Assembly (NCBI RefSeq): GCF_038003085.1
Contig: NZ_JBBOOM010000001.1
Location: forward strand, 1,054,001-1,118,000
From: Psychrobacillus sp. FSL K6-2836
GTDB taxonomy: Bacteria; Bacillota; Bacilli; Bacillales_A; Planococcaceae
Reading direction: 5' to 3'
DNA length: 64,000 nt
Shown here: piece by piece, positions 8,494 to 16,239 of the stretch
How positions within the stretch are numbered: the stretch's first letter is position 1
Layout of the letters: each line of letters opens with the position of its first letter
Program-made: the position numbers and the translations under genes
The notes under the pieces: model-generated
Told to the model about the DNA's origin: nothing
The model's database searches: none
Seen by the model: only the letters and a program-made list of their open reading frames with translations

Positions 8494-9471
8494 ATGTTAA
8501 AAGATATTTTTATGGCTTTGTCGGAGAATCAAGTACTAAATGGTGCGGCAAAAAGATATGGTTTAAAAATGGGTGCACAGCATGTTGTTGCTGGAACAAA
8601 CATTGAGGAAACAATTGAAAGTATTAAAAAGCTCAACGCAATGGGTATCTCTTGTACAGTAGATAATTTAGGTGAATTTGTTTTCGAAAAAGAAGAAGCA
8701 TTAGCTGCCAAAGCACAAATTATCGCAGTAATCGAAGCAATCGAGGAACATCAAGTAGATGCACATATATCTTTAAAACCATCACAGCTTGGTTTAGATA
8801 TTGACTATGAGTTCGCTTTAAATAACTTAAAAGAAATTGTAGAAATCGCACATAAATATGGTACATTCATCAATATTGACATGGAATCCAACAAGCATTT
8901 ACAACCATCTTTTGATATTTTGGACGAGCTTTCAAAAGAATATGATAACGTTGGAACTGTTATTCAAGCATACTTCTATCGTGCAGTTGAAGATATTCAA
9001 AAGTACAAGAACTTCCGTCTACGTATCGTAAAAGGGGCTTATAAGGAGCCTGTTGAATATGCTTACCAGACAAAGGAAGAAATTGACAAAAACTATGTCG
9101 AGTTAATAGAATGGCATTTATTAAATGGTAAATTCACTTCTATCGCTACACATGATCATAATGTGATTAACCATATTAAACAGTTCATCAAAGACAATAA
9201 TATTCCTTATGATAAATTTGAATTCCAAATGTTATACGGTTTCCGCACAGAAATGCAGCTTCAGCTTGCAAAAGAAGGCTATAACTTCTGCACGTATGTT
9301 CCATTTGGTCAAGACTGGTATGGCTATTTCATGCGTCGCCTAGCAGAGCGTCCAGCCAATATGAACTTAGTTGTAAAACAAGTTTTCAATAAAAACACGA
9401 ATACAATGATCGGTCTTGCTGCTGGTGCATTTGCACTTGGTCGTTTAACAAAACGGAACAAACGTAAATAA
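8494..9471 (+). CDS. Proline dehydrogenase family protein (PutB/FadM-like)
   Basis: A 325-residue flavoenzyme-type TIM barrel that by family oxidises L-proline to pyrroline-5-carboxylate and passes electrons to the membrane quinone pool. Family features include INIDMESNKHLQPSFDIL, RIVKGAYKEP (about residues 178-187), FATHD-like SIATHDHNVI and the C-terminal substrate/FAD motif YGFRTEMQLQ...YVPFGQDWYGYFMRRLAERP. It is slightly longer than Bacillus PutB/YusM (about 302) through a C-terminal Ala/Gly-rich hydrophobic tail and basic end (RLTKRNKRK), perhaps a membrane contact. No pyrroline-5-carboxylate dehydrogenase gene is adjacent. AGGAG lies 9 bases before the ATG. Confidence 0.9.
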   Translation: MLKDIFMALSENQVLNGAAKRYGLKMGAQHVVAGTNIEETIESIKKLNAMGISCTVDNLGEFVFEKEEALAAKAQIIAVIEAIEEHQVDAHISLKPSQLGLDIDYEFALNNLKEIVEIAHKYGTFINIDMESNKHLQPSFDILDELSKEYDNVGTVIQAYFYRAVEDIQKYKNFRLRIVKGAYKEPVEYAYQTKEEIDKNYVELIEWHLLNGKFTSIATHDHNVINHIKQFIKDNNIPYDKFEFQMLYGFRTEMQLQLAKEGYNFCTYVPFGQDWYGYFMRRLAERPANMNLVVKQVFNKNTNTMIGLAAGAFALGRLTKRNKRK

Positions 9472-9480
9472 TCACTAAGG

Positions 9481-9690
9481 AAAACCGGGCAAAAAAAGCC
9501 TAGTCCTTTAAGTTTCGAAACCTGTTTCTATCGTTTTCCAAGTGCTTTGAACAGACTTGTTGCTATACTTATTACTGATTGTTCTTTGGAGATGCTGGTC
9601 GTGACTGATGTCACGACTAGCATCTCTTTTTTCGGTAATTTTATGGCGTTCGTCTGTTTGCCGCCCTTCTACTACTTTTAGGATCAGGTT
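9481..9690. repeat. Long palindromic element, copy 1
   Basis: A leading hairpin (ACCGGGC-A7-GCCTAGT, 9484-9505) is followed by an element bounded by AACCTG (9519) and CAGGTT (9690). The outer arms of about 58 bases are imperfect inverted repeats, and the centre is a near-perfect stem GATGCTGGTCGTGAC-TGAT-GTCACGACTAGCATC (9590-9623), then T6. The same architecture occurs at 25552-25730 and 49135-49304 and as a half copy at 62996-63072. It begins 10 bases after the proline dehydrogenase stop and probably also terminates that transcript. Confidence 0.85.
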
Positions 9691-9727
9691 AGTGCATTTA
9701 TGGATAACTAGAGACCTATCTATTAAA

Positions 9728-9765
9728 AAAACGCACTCTCCTAAATGGAAAGTGCGATTTTTTAT
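9728..9765. terminator. Bidirectional terminator
   Basis: CGCACTCTCC-TAAAT-GGAAAGTGCG (9732-9756) is flanked by an A-tract on the left and a T-tract on the right, so it can act on both strands. Confidence 0.65.
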
Positions 9766-9805
9766 GCTAAATATTATTAGTACAAGTTATGAATCCAAAT
9801 TATAA

Positions 9806-9842
9806 AAACCTCACTCTACGGGGAATGTATAGAGTAAGGTTT
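9806..9842. terminator. Terminator-like hairpin after the PepSY operon
   Basis: AAACCTCACTCTA / TAGAGTAAGGTTT with one mismatch and an 11-base loop. It has A-rich flanks, giving a U-tract on the minus strand, and lies 165 bases beyond the stop of the PepSY gene. Confidence 0.5.
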
Positions 9843-10006
9843 ATTCATTTACGTGACTATTTAGATAGTAATACGAAATTTAAGGTTGGTTGCCCTAATA
9901 TAGTTCCCCTGTTTACTATTCTTTTGCAATATTCATTTGTTATTTCTATCATATAGAAAGTAAATGAGAATTTCTGGAGAGTTAAATTAGAATTTGATGA
10001 GAGTAT

Positions 10007-11074
10007 TTACTCCCAAGTAATCGATAGTACTTTTCCGGATATCGCATGTACTTGCACAGTTGCTTTTGTTTTCTTCTCTTTTGATGATTCTATTCCCAGA
10101 ACAACTAGGTAATAGCCACCTTCATCTGTTCGAATAAAGGTATTACTTTCCAATACTCCTTTTTGAGATGCAAGCGCTAGCTTAATAGCCTCTTCCGCAG
10201 TAATAAGAACAGTGGCGTTTTTCTCTGCATCCTCTTTCTTTTCCTCTGATTTAATTGAGCTAGTCTCTTTGGAGGATTGCGATTCTTCAGATTTAGGAAC
10301 TTCAGCTGTTTCTGTTTTGGGCGAATCTGCTATTGCTGTTTCTGACTTTAAAACTTCTATCTTCTCAGGTTCTATCTTAATTGGATCGGATTCAATTGCT
10401 GCTTTAGAAACTTCTGCTTTTGCTATTTCTTCTTTTTTTACTTCTTCTACTTTTTTCTTTTCTTTAATAGCCGTTTCTGTTTTGTTTTCTTCTTTATTTA
10501 ACACGTCTTTGAAAGAATCTTTATTGACTTTTTTAGTAGGTTTCTCTTCTACTTTTTCCTCTTTTTTAGAAGAGGTATCTTTCTTTGTTTTAATTTCCGT
10601 GTCTTTTGGATTTTCAACAACTTTTACTTTCTCGGAGGATTCTTTTGGTTTTTCTGCGACAACCAATTTAGAAGCTCCACTAGAGGGAATTACTTTATTT
10701 TTCACTTTTTCATCTGTGGACGGATTTTTTGTTGGACTATTATCTACTATCTCATTGGTTATTTCTTTACTTGTAAATGGGACTTCTTGTATGAGGAACT
10801 CATCTGTGTGTTCTAACGAATTAACATCACCAGTGGCGGCATTCATTTCCACCAAATACACTTGTCCACTCTTCGCGATAATTGCCTCGTAGACATCTTC
10901 ATTTTTTTTCACTTCTGCTACTTCTGCATCATACATTTGCTCAAGTTGGGAGCGGACGTTGTTTTCTGTTATAGGTATATGATTATCGTCAATGATATTG
11001 GCTGTAAATATTACTATTATACCGAATGTTGCAATACCTACGAATACAAAATTGTTCTTTTTTGCAAACCTCAT
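10007..11074 (-). CDS. PepSY-domain membrane-anchored protein
   Basis: A 355-residue protein with an uncleaved N-terminal anchor (about residues 9-28), a first PepSY-like segment (about 35-85: NNVRSQLEQMYDAEVAEV...VYLVEMNAATGDV), a roughly 190-residue low-complexity linker very rich in Lys, Glu, Ser and Thr, and a C-terminal PepSY repeat (about 290-355: ITAEEAIKLALASQKG...VQVHAISGKVLSITWE). The extracellular PepSY domains probably inhibit a wall protease or sense the envelope. It is the third gene of an operon with a response regulator and kinase, resembling ykoG-ykoH-ykoI of B. subtilis, where YkoI is also a PepSY protein. The linker length looks expandable. Confidence 0.87.
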   Translation of the reverse strand: MRFAKKNNFVFVGIATFGIIVIFTANIIDDNHIPITENNVRSQLEQMYDAEVAEVKKNEDVYEAIIAKSGQVYLVEMNAATGDVNSLEHTDEFLIQEVPFTSKEITNEIVDNSPTKNPSTDEKVKNKVIPSSGASKLVVAEKPKESSEKVKVVENPKDTEIKTKKDTSSKKEEKVEEKPTKKVNKDSFKDVLNKEENKTETAIKEKKKVEEVKKEEIAKAEVSKAAIESDPIKIEPEKIEVLKSETAIADSPKTETAEVPKSEESQSSKETSSIKSEEKKEDAEKNATVLITAEEAIKLALASQKGVLESNTFIRTDEGGYYLVVLGIESSKEKKTKATVQVHAISGKVLSITWE

Positions 11075-11113
11075 TCACGCATCCCCCCTCCAATTCATCT
11101 TAAGTGACGAACA

Positions 11114-12475
11114 TTAAAAATCGATGAGAATTTGATTAGAAGGAAGAAAAATATGGATGGTTGTACCAAATCCTACCGTACTTTCAATTGTTATTTTGGC
11201 TGAAAGTCGATCTGCAATATCTTTTGCAATAGCCATCCCAAGTCCAGTGCCTCCCGTTTTGCGGTTTCGAGCTTCGTCCACACGATAAAAACGATCAAAA
11301 ATGCGATCCAAGTCTTTTTTGGGGATACCATCACCATAATCCACGATCGAGATAGTTGTTCCTTCCTCATTTTCTGAGATAGTTGTCTTGATTTCTTTTT
11401 CGCTATATTTTCGTGCGTTATCTAAAATGATAAAAAGCAACTGTCTCAATTGCTCTGTATCAGTATTCACATAAAAAGGACCCTCACCTTTTAATAAGAA
11501 CTTCCGATCGTAAGCAATTCGCATTGATCGTAATGTTTCTTCGATTAATGTTTGCACTTCAACCATTTCATAACGATGTTTTTGTTTTCCGTTACTATTT
11601 GCTAGAACTAGCATTTGAGACACCATTTCTTTCATTCTGCTCGTTTCATTAATGATGGCACGTACTGATTCTTCCGCAATTTCGATATCACTAAATCCAT
11701 GCCGAGATAGGAGTTTTGCGTAGCTTTCTATAACAGTTAATGGAGTTTTTAATTCGTGCGAAGCATTAGATACGAACTGCTCCTGTTTTTTATAATTTTG
11801 CTCTAGCTGTTCCATCATTTCATTAAAAGCTATACCCATTTGAGCCATTTCGTCTTTCCTATTCGGTCGAACTGCTATCTTTTCATATTTTCCAGAAATT
11901 CTACTATGAGACATAGTATTTATTAATTTATTGATCGGTTTTGTAATAATTTTCCCTAATGTTATACTTGAAGCGGTCATTAATAACATTCCAGTTATCG
12001 TGACGCCAACTAAAATAAGACGAAGGAAATCTAAATTATTTCCTACATCTAATAATTGTTTCATCATCTGTACTTCTACTACTTCCCCGTTAGACCAAAT
12101 AACAGGTTTATTTATCGTTAAAACAGGTGTACCCTCAAGCGTCCCTACAGAGTACGGTTCACCCACATCAAAATGAGGTTGGTAGGACGTCATTTCTTCC
12201 ATTGTTTGAACAACTAATTGTAACTCTCCTTTACTATCTAAGACCCTTATTCCTCCACTAGGCGGTAAATATGTGCGTAAGATTGTGGCAGGATCATCTT
12301 CTTTTTGCATCTTACTTAATGCTCCAATCATCTCATCGACATCCGAGTTAAGCTGAGTGTATTCCGTATCAAAGGCCATTTCTTCAAATAAAAAATATAC
12401 ACCTATATTCATTAACCCCATAATTATAAGCGTTAATAAGGTAGAAAATAGATGTATTTTCGTTTTAAGATTCAT
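11114..12475 (-). CDS. Two-component sensor histidine kinase (YkoH/ArlS-like)
   Basis: A 453-residue membrane kinase. Membrane helices lie at about residues 9-30 and 150-172 with an extracytoplasmic sensor region between them. A HAMP domain (about 173-226) comes next, then HisKA with the phosphorylated His240 in NASHELKTPL, and HATPase with an N-box (ILDNARKYS), DYGDGIP, and TGGTGLGMAIAKDI. It overlaps the response-regulator gene by 11 bases, so the two are coupled. It probably senses the envelope together with the downstream PepSY protein, as in ArlRS- and YkoGH-type systems; the signal is unknown. Confidence 0.92.
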   Translation of the reverse strand: MNLKTKIHLFSTLLTLIIMGLMNIGVYFLFEEMAFDTEYTQLNSDVDEMIGALSKMQKEDDPATILRTYLPPSGGIRVLDSKGELQLVVQTMEEMTSYQPHFDVGEPYSVGTLEGTPVLTINKPVIWSNGEVVEVQMMKQLLDVGNNLDFLRLILVGVTITGMLLMTASSITLGKIITKPINKLINTMSHSRISGKYEKIAVRPNRKDEMAQMGIAFNEMMEQLEQNYKKQEQFVSNASHELKTPLTVIESYAKLLSRHGFSDIEIAEESVRAIINETSRMKEMVSQMLVLANSNGKQKHRYEMVEVQTLIEETLRSMRIAYDRKFLLKGEGPFYVNTDTEQLRQLLFIILDNARKYSEKEIKTTISENEEGTTISIVDYGDGIPKKDLDRIFDRFYRVDEARNRKTGGTGLGMAIAKDIADRLSAKITIESTVGFGTTIHIFLPSNQILIDF

Positions 12476-13172
12476 TCTTTTGCTCCTTCAACACATATCC
12501 GACACCGCGTACCGTTTGTATAAGAGATGATTGCTGGTTTTCTTCTAACTTTTTGCGAACATAACGTATATAAACATCTACAACATTCGTATCCCCATAA
12601 TAATCGAACCCCCATACAGCATCTAAGAGCTGCTCTCGTGTCAACACTTGGTTAGGGTGCTTCATCATATATAACAATAAATCATATTCTCGAGGTGTCA
12701 GATTAATAGACACTCCAGCATTAGTAATTTCACGTGTTTGCTCGTTCAATAAAAGCGACTCAAACATATGTACATTTTCGTCATGAACAGGCACTGTTGT
12801 GGGTGATTTAGCAAAACGAATTGCCGAACGTACGCGAGCTAGTAATTCCTCAATTTCAAAGGGTTTAGTTATATAATCATTCGCGCCAAGATCCAAACCA
12901 GTTACTTTATCTTCTGTATTATTTTTTGCCGTTAACAAAATTACAGGTGTTTCATCCTCCGTAGCACGAATCCTTCTTAATACATCCAACCCATTTAAAC
13001 CAGGAAGCATTAAGTCAAGTAAAACTAAATCCCATTTTTGCTCTCTATATTTGATCAAACCATCTATTCCTGTATATGCAATATCTACAGCGTATCCCTC
13101 GAACTCTAGTTCTAACTGAAGAACACGAGCAATATTTTTTTCATCTTCTACAATTAACACCTTGTCCTTCAT
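12465..13172 (-). CDS. OmpR/PhoB-family response regulator (YkoG/ArlR-like)
   Basis: A 235-residue regulator with a receiver domain (residues 1-120; acidic pocket E9/D10, phospho-acceptor D53 in VLLDLMLP, T and K in LLTAK and TKPF) and a C-terminal winged-helix DNA-binding domain (about 135-230; LTPREYDLLLYMMKHPNQVL, VDVYIRYVRKKL, TVRGVGYVL). A strong ribosome site, AAAGGAG, lies 7 bases before the ATG. It is the first gene of the operon and divergent from the transposase gene at 13442. Confidence 0.94.
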   Translation of the reverse strand: MKDKVLIVEDEKNIARVLQLELEFEGYAVDIAYTGIDGLIKYREQKWDLVLLDLMLPGLNGLDVLRRIRATEDETPVILLTAKNNTEDKVTGLDLGANDYITKPFEIEELLARVRSAIRFAKSPTTVPVHDENVHMFESLLLNEQTREITNAGVSINLTPREYDLLLYMMKHPNQVLTREQLLDAVWGFDYYGDTNVVDVYIRYVRKKLEENQQSSLIQTVRGVGYVLKEQKNES

Positions 13173-13441
13173 GGAAACACTCCTTTTTCCCTATTTTATC
13201 ATACAATAGAGCAGTTTCTAAATAAGAGTTTAATAGGAAAAAACTTATCCAACTCTGTAATATAGTTAAAAATACTTTCGAATAAAATTTTATTTTGAAA
13301 GCAATTATCGAGGCAAAGCTAAATTTCGAAAGAGTTTTTGAATTAGGAATGGAATTGTTGTTTATAATAATGAATTGTGACAATTGTTGTTTACACTATT
13401 TTAATATATGGTGTTGTCAATAACGAGGAGGCGAAGTTCCT

Positions 13442-14041
13442 ATGGGAAATATCCGAAAGGTTTGGCAACCCGAAATTTTTTATCATATTACGATGCGCGG
13501 TAATAACAAACAACGTATTTTTATAAATAAAGGAGATTTCAAGTTCTTTACTCATACCCTTGGGCAAGCAAATTCAATTTACTCGTTTACGATTATTGCT
13601 TATAGTTTAGTGAACAATCACTATCATTTACTTATACGTTCTCCTCGAGCGCCGCTTTCTGAAGTGTTGATTTTTATCAATCAACAATACTCCAATTACT
13701 TTAAGCGTAAGTATAAATTCGTTGACCAATTATATGAAACTAGATATTACACTAATATGATTTCTGATCCGAAGGAGTTATTAAAAGTGAGCAAGTATAT
13801 ACATCAAAATCATCTTTATACACAACGAACGATTTTAGGGAAATTAGAGAGTTACCCGTATAGCTCTTATCCATTTTATGCGGATGAAAAAAAGTGTAAA
13901 CCTTCATATATAAATACAAATTTATTACCTTCTTTGATCAAAAAATATCCTGAATTAAAGATGGAAAGTTACAATATGTACTGCGAGAATATTCTATTAG
14001 AAGTAGAAAAAACCTTCCATCGTCAATATAGTTTGACATAG
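13442..14041 (+). CDS. REP-associated tyrosine transposase (RAYT; HUH Y1 superfamily)
   Basis: A 199-residue single-strand DNA nickase/transposase of the IS200-like Y1 superfamily. The start YHITMRGNNKQRIF is the RAYT family signature, the HUH-type metal motif is H60-Y61-H62 in NNHYHLLI, and the likely nucleophile is Tyr119 in KYIHQNHL. RAYTs act on REP-type hairpins rather than on classical insertion-sequence ends. The gene has a good ribosome site (GAGGAGG) and no visible insertion-sequence ends or target duplication, so it sits as a domesticated-looking single gene. Its length is at the upper end for IS200 transposases and usual for RAYT. Confidence 0.88.
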   Translation: MGNIRKVWQPEIFYHITMRGNNKQRIFINKGDFKFFTHTLGQANSIYSFTIIAYSLVNNHYHLLIRSPRAPLSEVLIFINQQYSNYFKRKYKFVDQLYETRYYTNMISDPKELLKVSKYIHQNHLYTQRTILGKLESYPYSSYPFYADEKKCKPSYINTNLLPSLIKKYPELKMESYNMYCENILLEVEKTFHRQYSLT

Positions 14042-14063
14042 GAAGGATTTCTTCAATCAATCA

Positions 14064-14861
14064 TTATGCTATTGTCTCTGCAGATGGGAGTAGTTCGATA
14101 GCCACACCAGTCATTTTACTTGCCTCTATAAGAGCATTAAAAATCGGACGTACAGTATCCACTTGTGCTTCCATCATTTCGGGGTGCCATTGAACTGCTA
14201 CAACAAATCGGTTTGGCTCTTCCCATTCCATTCCTTCTATAATTCCATCAGGAGCAATCATCGTCGCTTTAAAACCTTTACCTAGCTCTTTTACTGCTTG
14301 GTGATGGAAACTATTTACTCTCAGCTCCTCACCTTGAAAAATATCATATAATATAGAGCTAATTTCAATTCGAACTGGATGAAATCCATGATGTCTAATT
14401 GATTTCGGTACGGAGTGGTTGATCCCGTCTGGTTTTTGGGATGCTAAATCCTGATAAAGTTTGCCTCCTGTTGCTACCGTGAGTAACTGCATTCCACGGC
14501 AAATGCCAAGTACCGGAATAGTCATTTCCGATAAAACCTTTCTAGCTAGCCTAACTTCATGTACATCCCTTTTTGGCTCAATAGCTCCTAAGCCAAACTT
14601 CGGATATTCTTCATAGAAATAGGGATCTATATCAGAGCCTCCAGAAAATAATATCCCGTCCAACTTTTGAAGTAGTGGAGTCAAAGTCTCTATATCTTCT
14701 GTGATAGGCAAAATAACTGGAACTCCTCCAGCTCTTTCAATAGCTACTATATAATCATCTGCCAGCAACTGCCATTCCTGATTTTTTGCACCGATACCTG
14801 CTGAAATTCCAACTGCGTCGTCCGATAAATAGTTAGCGCATATACCAATTAGTGGTTTCAT
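14064..14861 (-). CDS. Class-I glutamine amidotransferase-like hydrolase (peptidase C26, PuuD-like)
   Basis: A 265-residue cytosolic hydrolase of the gamma-glutamyl-gamma-aminobutyrate hydrolase family. The nucleophile elbow is C121 in LGICRGMQLL, the general-base His is in VQWHPEMM, and FSGGSDIDPYFYEE is the family loop near residue 75. By family it removes gamma-linked glutamate from small amines, as in putrescine breakdown. No other polyamine gene is adjacent; it follows ilvE on the same strand after 66 bases. A second member lies at 55197-55898. Confidence 0.87.
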   Translation of the reverse strand: MKPLIGICANYLSDDAVGISAGIGAKNQEWQLLADDYIVAIERAGGVPVILPITEDIETLTPLLQKLDGILFSGGSDIDPYFYEEYPKFGLGAIEPKRDVHEVRLARKVLSEMTIPVLGICRGMQLLTVATGGKLYQDLASQKPDGINHSVPKSIRHHGFHPVRIEISSILYDIFQGEELRVNSFHHQAVKELGKGFKATMIAPDGIIEGMEWEEPNRFVVAVQWHPEMMEAQVDTVRPIFNALIEASKMTGVAIELLPSAETIA

Positions 14862-14892
14862 CGTTATTCTCCGTTCTGTCTTAACAAAATGA

Positions 14893-14916
14893 TCGCCTCT
14901 CAGTGACGAGAAGCGA
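14893..14916 (-). terminator. Hairpin between ilvE and the amidotransferase gene
   Basis: TCGCCTCTC / GAGAAGCGA with one internal mismatch and a short loop. On the minus strand it is followed by TCATTTTGTT, so termination would be partial at best. Confidence 0.4.
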
Positions 14917-14927
14917 CTAGTAAAACA

Positions 14928-16004
14928 TTATTTTTCTAACTCCACAACCCAGCCAAATGGATCTTCGATAATGCCACGTTGAATTCCAGTTAATGTATCA
15001 TATAATTTTTGAGAAAGTTCTCCTGTTTCTCCGTTATTAACGTAGAATAACTCACCCTTCCAGCGTAATTCTCCGATTGGTGAAATAACAGCGGCAGTAC
15101 CAGTTCCAAAAGCTTCGTCCAGTTTACCTTTCAAGTAAGCTTCACGAATTTCTTCCATTGAAACTTTACGTTCTGTTACTGGAACACCCCAGTACTTTAA
15201 TAATTCAATGATAGATTTTCTCGTAATACCATCTAAAATACTACCATTCAAAGCTGGAGTAACTACTTCCCCATCAATTTTGAAAAACACATTCATGCTT
15301 CCTACTTCTTCAATATATTTTCTCTCAAGTCCATCTAACCACAGAACCTGCGCGTATCCTTCACGATCCGCTACTTCCTGCGCTTTTAGGCTAGAGGCAT
15401 AGTTTCCTGCAGTTTTAGCAGTTCCCGTACCACCAGCAACTGCCCGAACATATTCACTTTCCACTAATATTTTCACTGGATGAATACCTTCTTTGTAATA
15501 AGATCCAACCGGCGACATGATAATGATGAAGCTATACGTTTTAGAAGCTGATACTCCAAGATGTGCTTCTGTTGCAATCATAAAAGGTCTGATATAAAGA
15601 GATGTTCCAGGCTCTTTAGGTACCCATTCTTTGTCTATTTCAATTAATTGTTTTAAAGCATCAATAGCTAGTTCTTCTTCTATTTGTGGCATGCTTATGC
15701 GATCAGCTGAAATATTCATGCGTTTCATATTTTGTTCTGGACGGAACAAGCGAACGATTCCATCCTCCGATAGATAAGCTTTCATTCCCTCAAAAACCGT
15801 TTGACCATAATGTAATATAGATGCAGACGGATCTAAAGTAAGTGGCTGATAAGGGACGATACGATGATCATGCCAACCTGTACCTTCTGTATAATCGGCG
15901 ATAAACATATGATCTGTAAATTTAGTTCCAAAAACTAGTTGGTCTGCTGGTGTTTTCTCGTTCTTCAGTTCGTTTTCAGTAAATTGAATTTTTAGATTAT
16001 TCAT
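14928..16004 (-). CDS. ilvE: Branched-chain amino acid aminotransferase
   Basis: A 358-residue PLP-dependent fold-IV transaminase that interconverts Leu, Ile and Val with their 2-oxo acids; cytosolic dimer. Diagnostic features are LHYGQTVFEGMKAY (about residues 65-78), RPEQNMKRMN, LYIRPFM, the PLP-Lys region AKTAGNYASSLKAQ (about 200-213), YIEEVGSMNVFF and FGTGTAAVISP. The length matches Bacillus IlvK/YbgE (about 356-363). It is not in an ilv-leu operon, so it serves as a stand-alone aminotransferase. A candidate CodY site lies about 110 bases upstream of the start, agreeing with nutrient control of this family in Bacillus. Confidence 0.95.
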   Translation of the reverse strand: MNNLKIQFTENELKNEKTPADQLVFGTKFTDHMFIADYTEGTGWHDHRIVPYQPLTLDPSASILHYGQTVFEGMKAYLSEDGIVRLFRPEQNMKRMNISADRISMPQIEEELAIDALKQLIEIDKEWVPKEPGTSLYIRPFMIATEAHLGVSASKTYSFIIIMSPVGSYYKEGIHPVKILVESEYVRAVAGGTGTAKTAGNYASSLKAQEVADREGYAQVLWLDGLERKYIEEVGSMNVFFKIDGEVVTPALNGSILDGITRKSIIELLKYWGVPVTERKVSMEEIREAYLKGKLDEAFGTGTAAVISPIGELRWKGELFYVNNGETGELSQKLYDTLTGIQRGIIEDPFGWVVELEK

Positions 16005-16114
16005 AATGTGTTTCCCCTATCAATTAAATTAGTAAATTGCAACAATTTTAAGTGTGCAATATATTATATGCAATTATACTACTTTTACGAAATTTAGAAA
16101 TAGCTTTTTAAAAT

Positions 16115-16129
16115 TATTTTCAAAAAATT
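16115..16129. promoter_or_regulatory. Candidate CodY box upstream of ilvE
   Basis: TATTTTCAAAAAATT matches 13 of 15 positions of the published CodY consensus AATTTTCWGAAAATT. It lies in the divergent region between ilvE and the secreted-protein gene at 16240. Confidence 0.5.
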
Positions 16130-16239
16130 TTATACAATTTCTTATTTTTACTACAAAATTTCCAATTCTTATAACAAACATAGATTTTTAGTCGATATAC
16201 TGTCTAGGACTATTTATAAAATTATGAGGAGGAGAAAAT

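Noticed and set aside
10212-10892. 226-codon plus-strand frame
   Set aside because: It lies wholly opposite the low-complexity Lys/Glu-rich linker of the PepSY gene; the mirror Phe/Ser/Leu-rich product has no ribosome site or recognisable features.
13378-14063. Complete insertion sequence around the RAYT gene
   Set aside because: No terminal repeats or target duplication are visible, and RAYT genes normally lack them.
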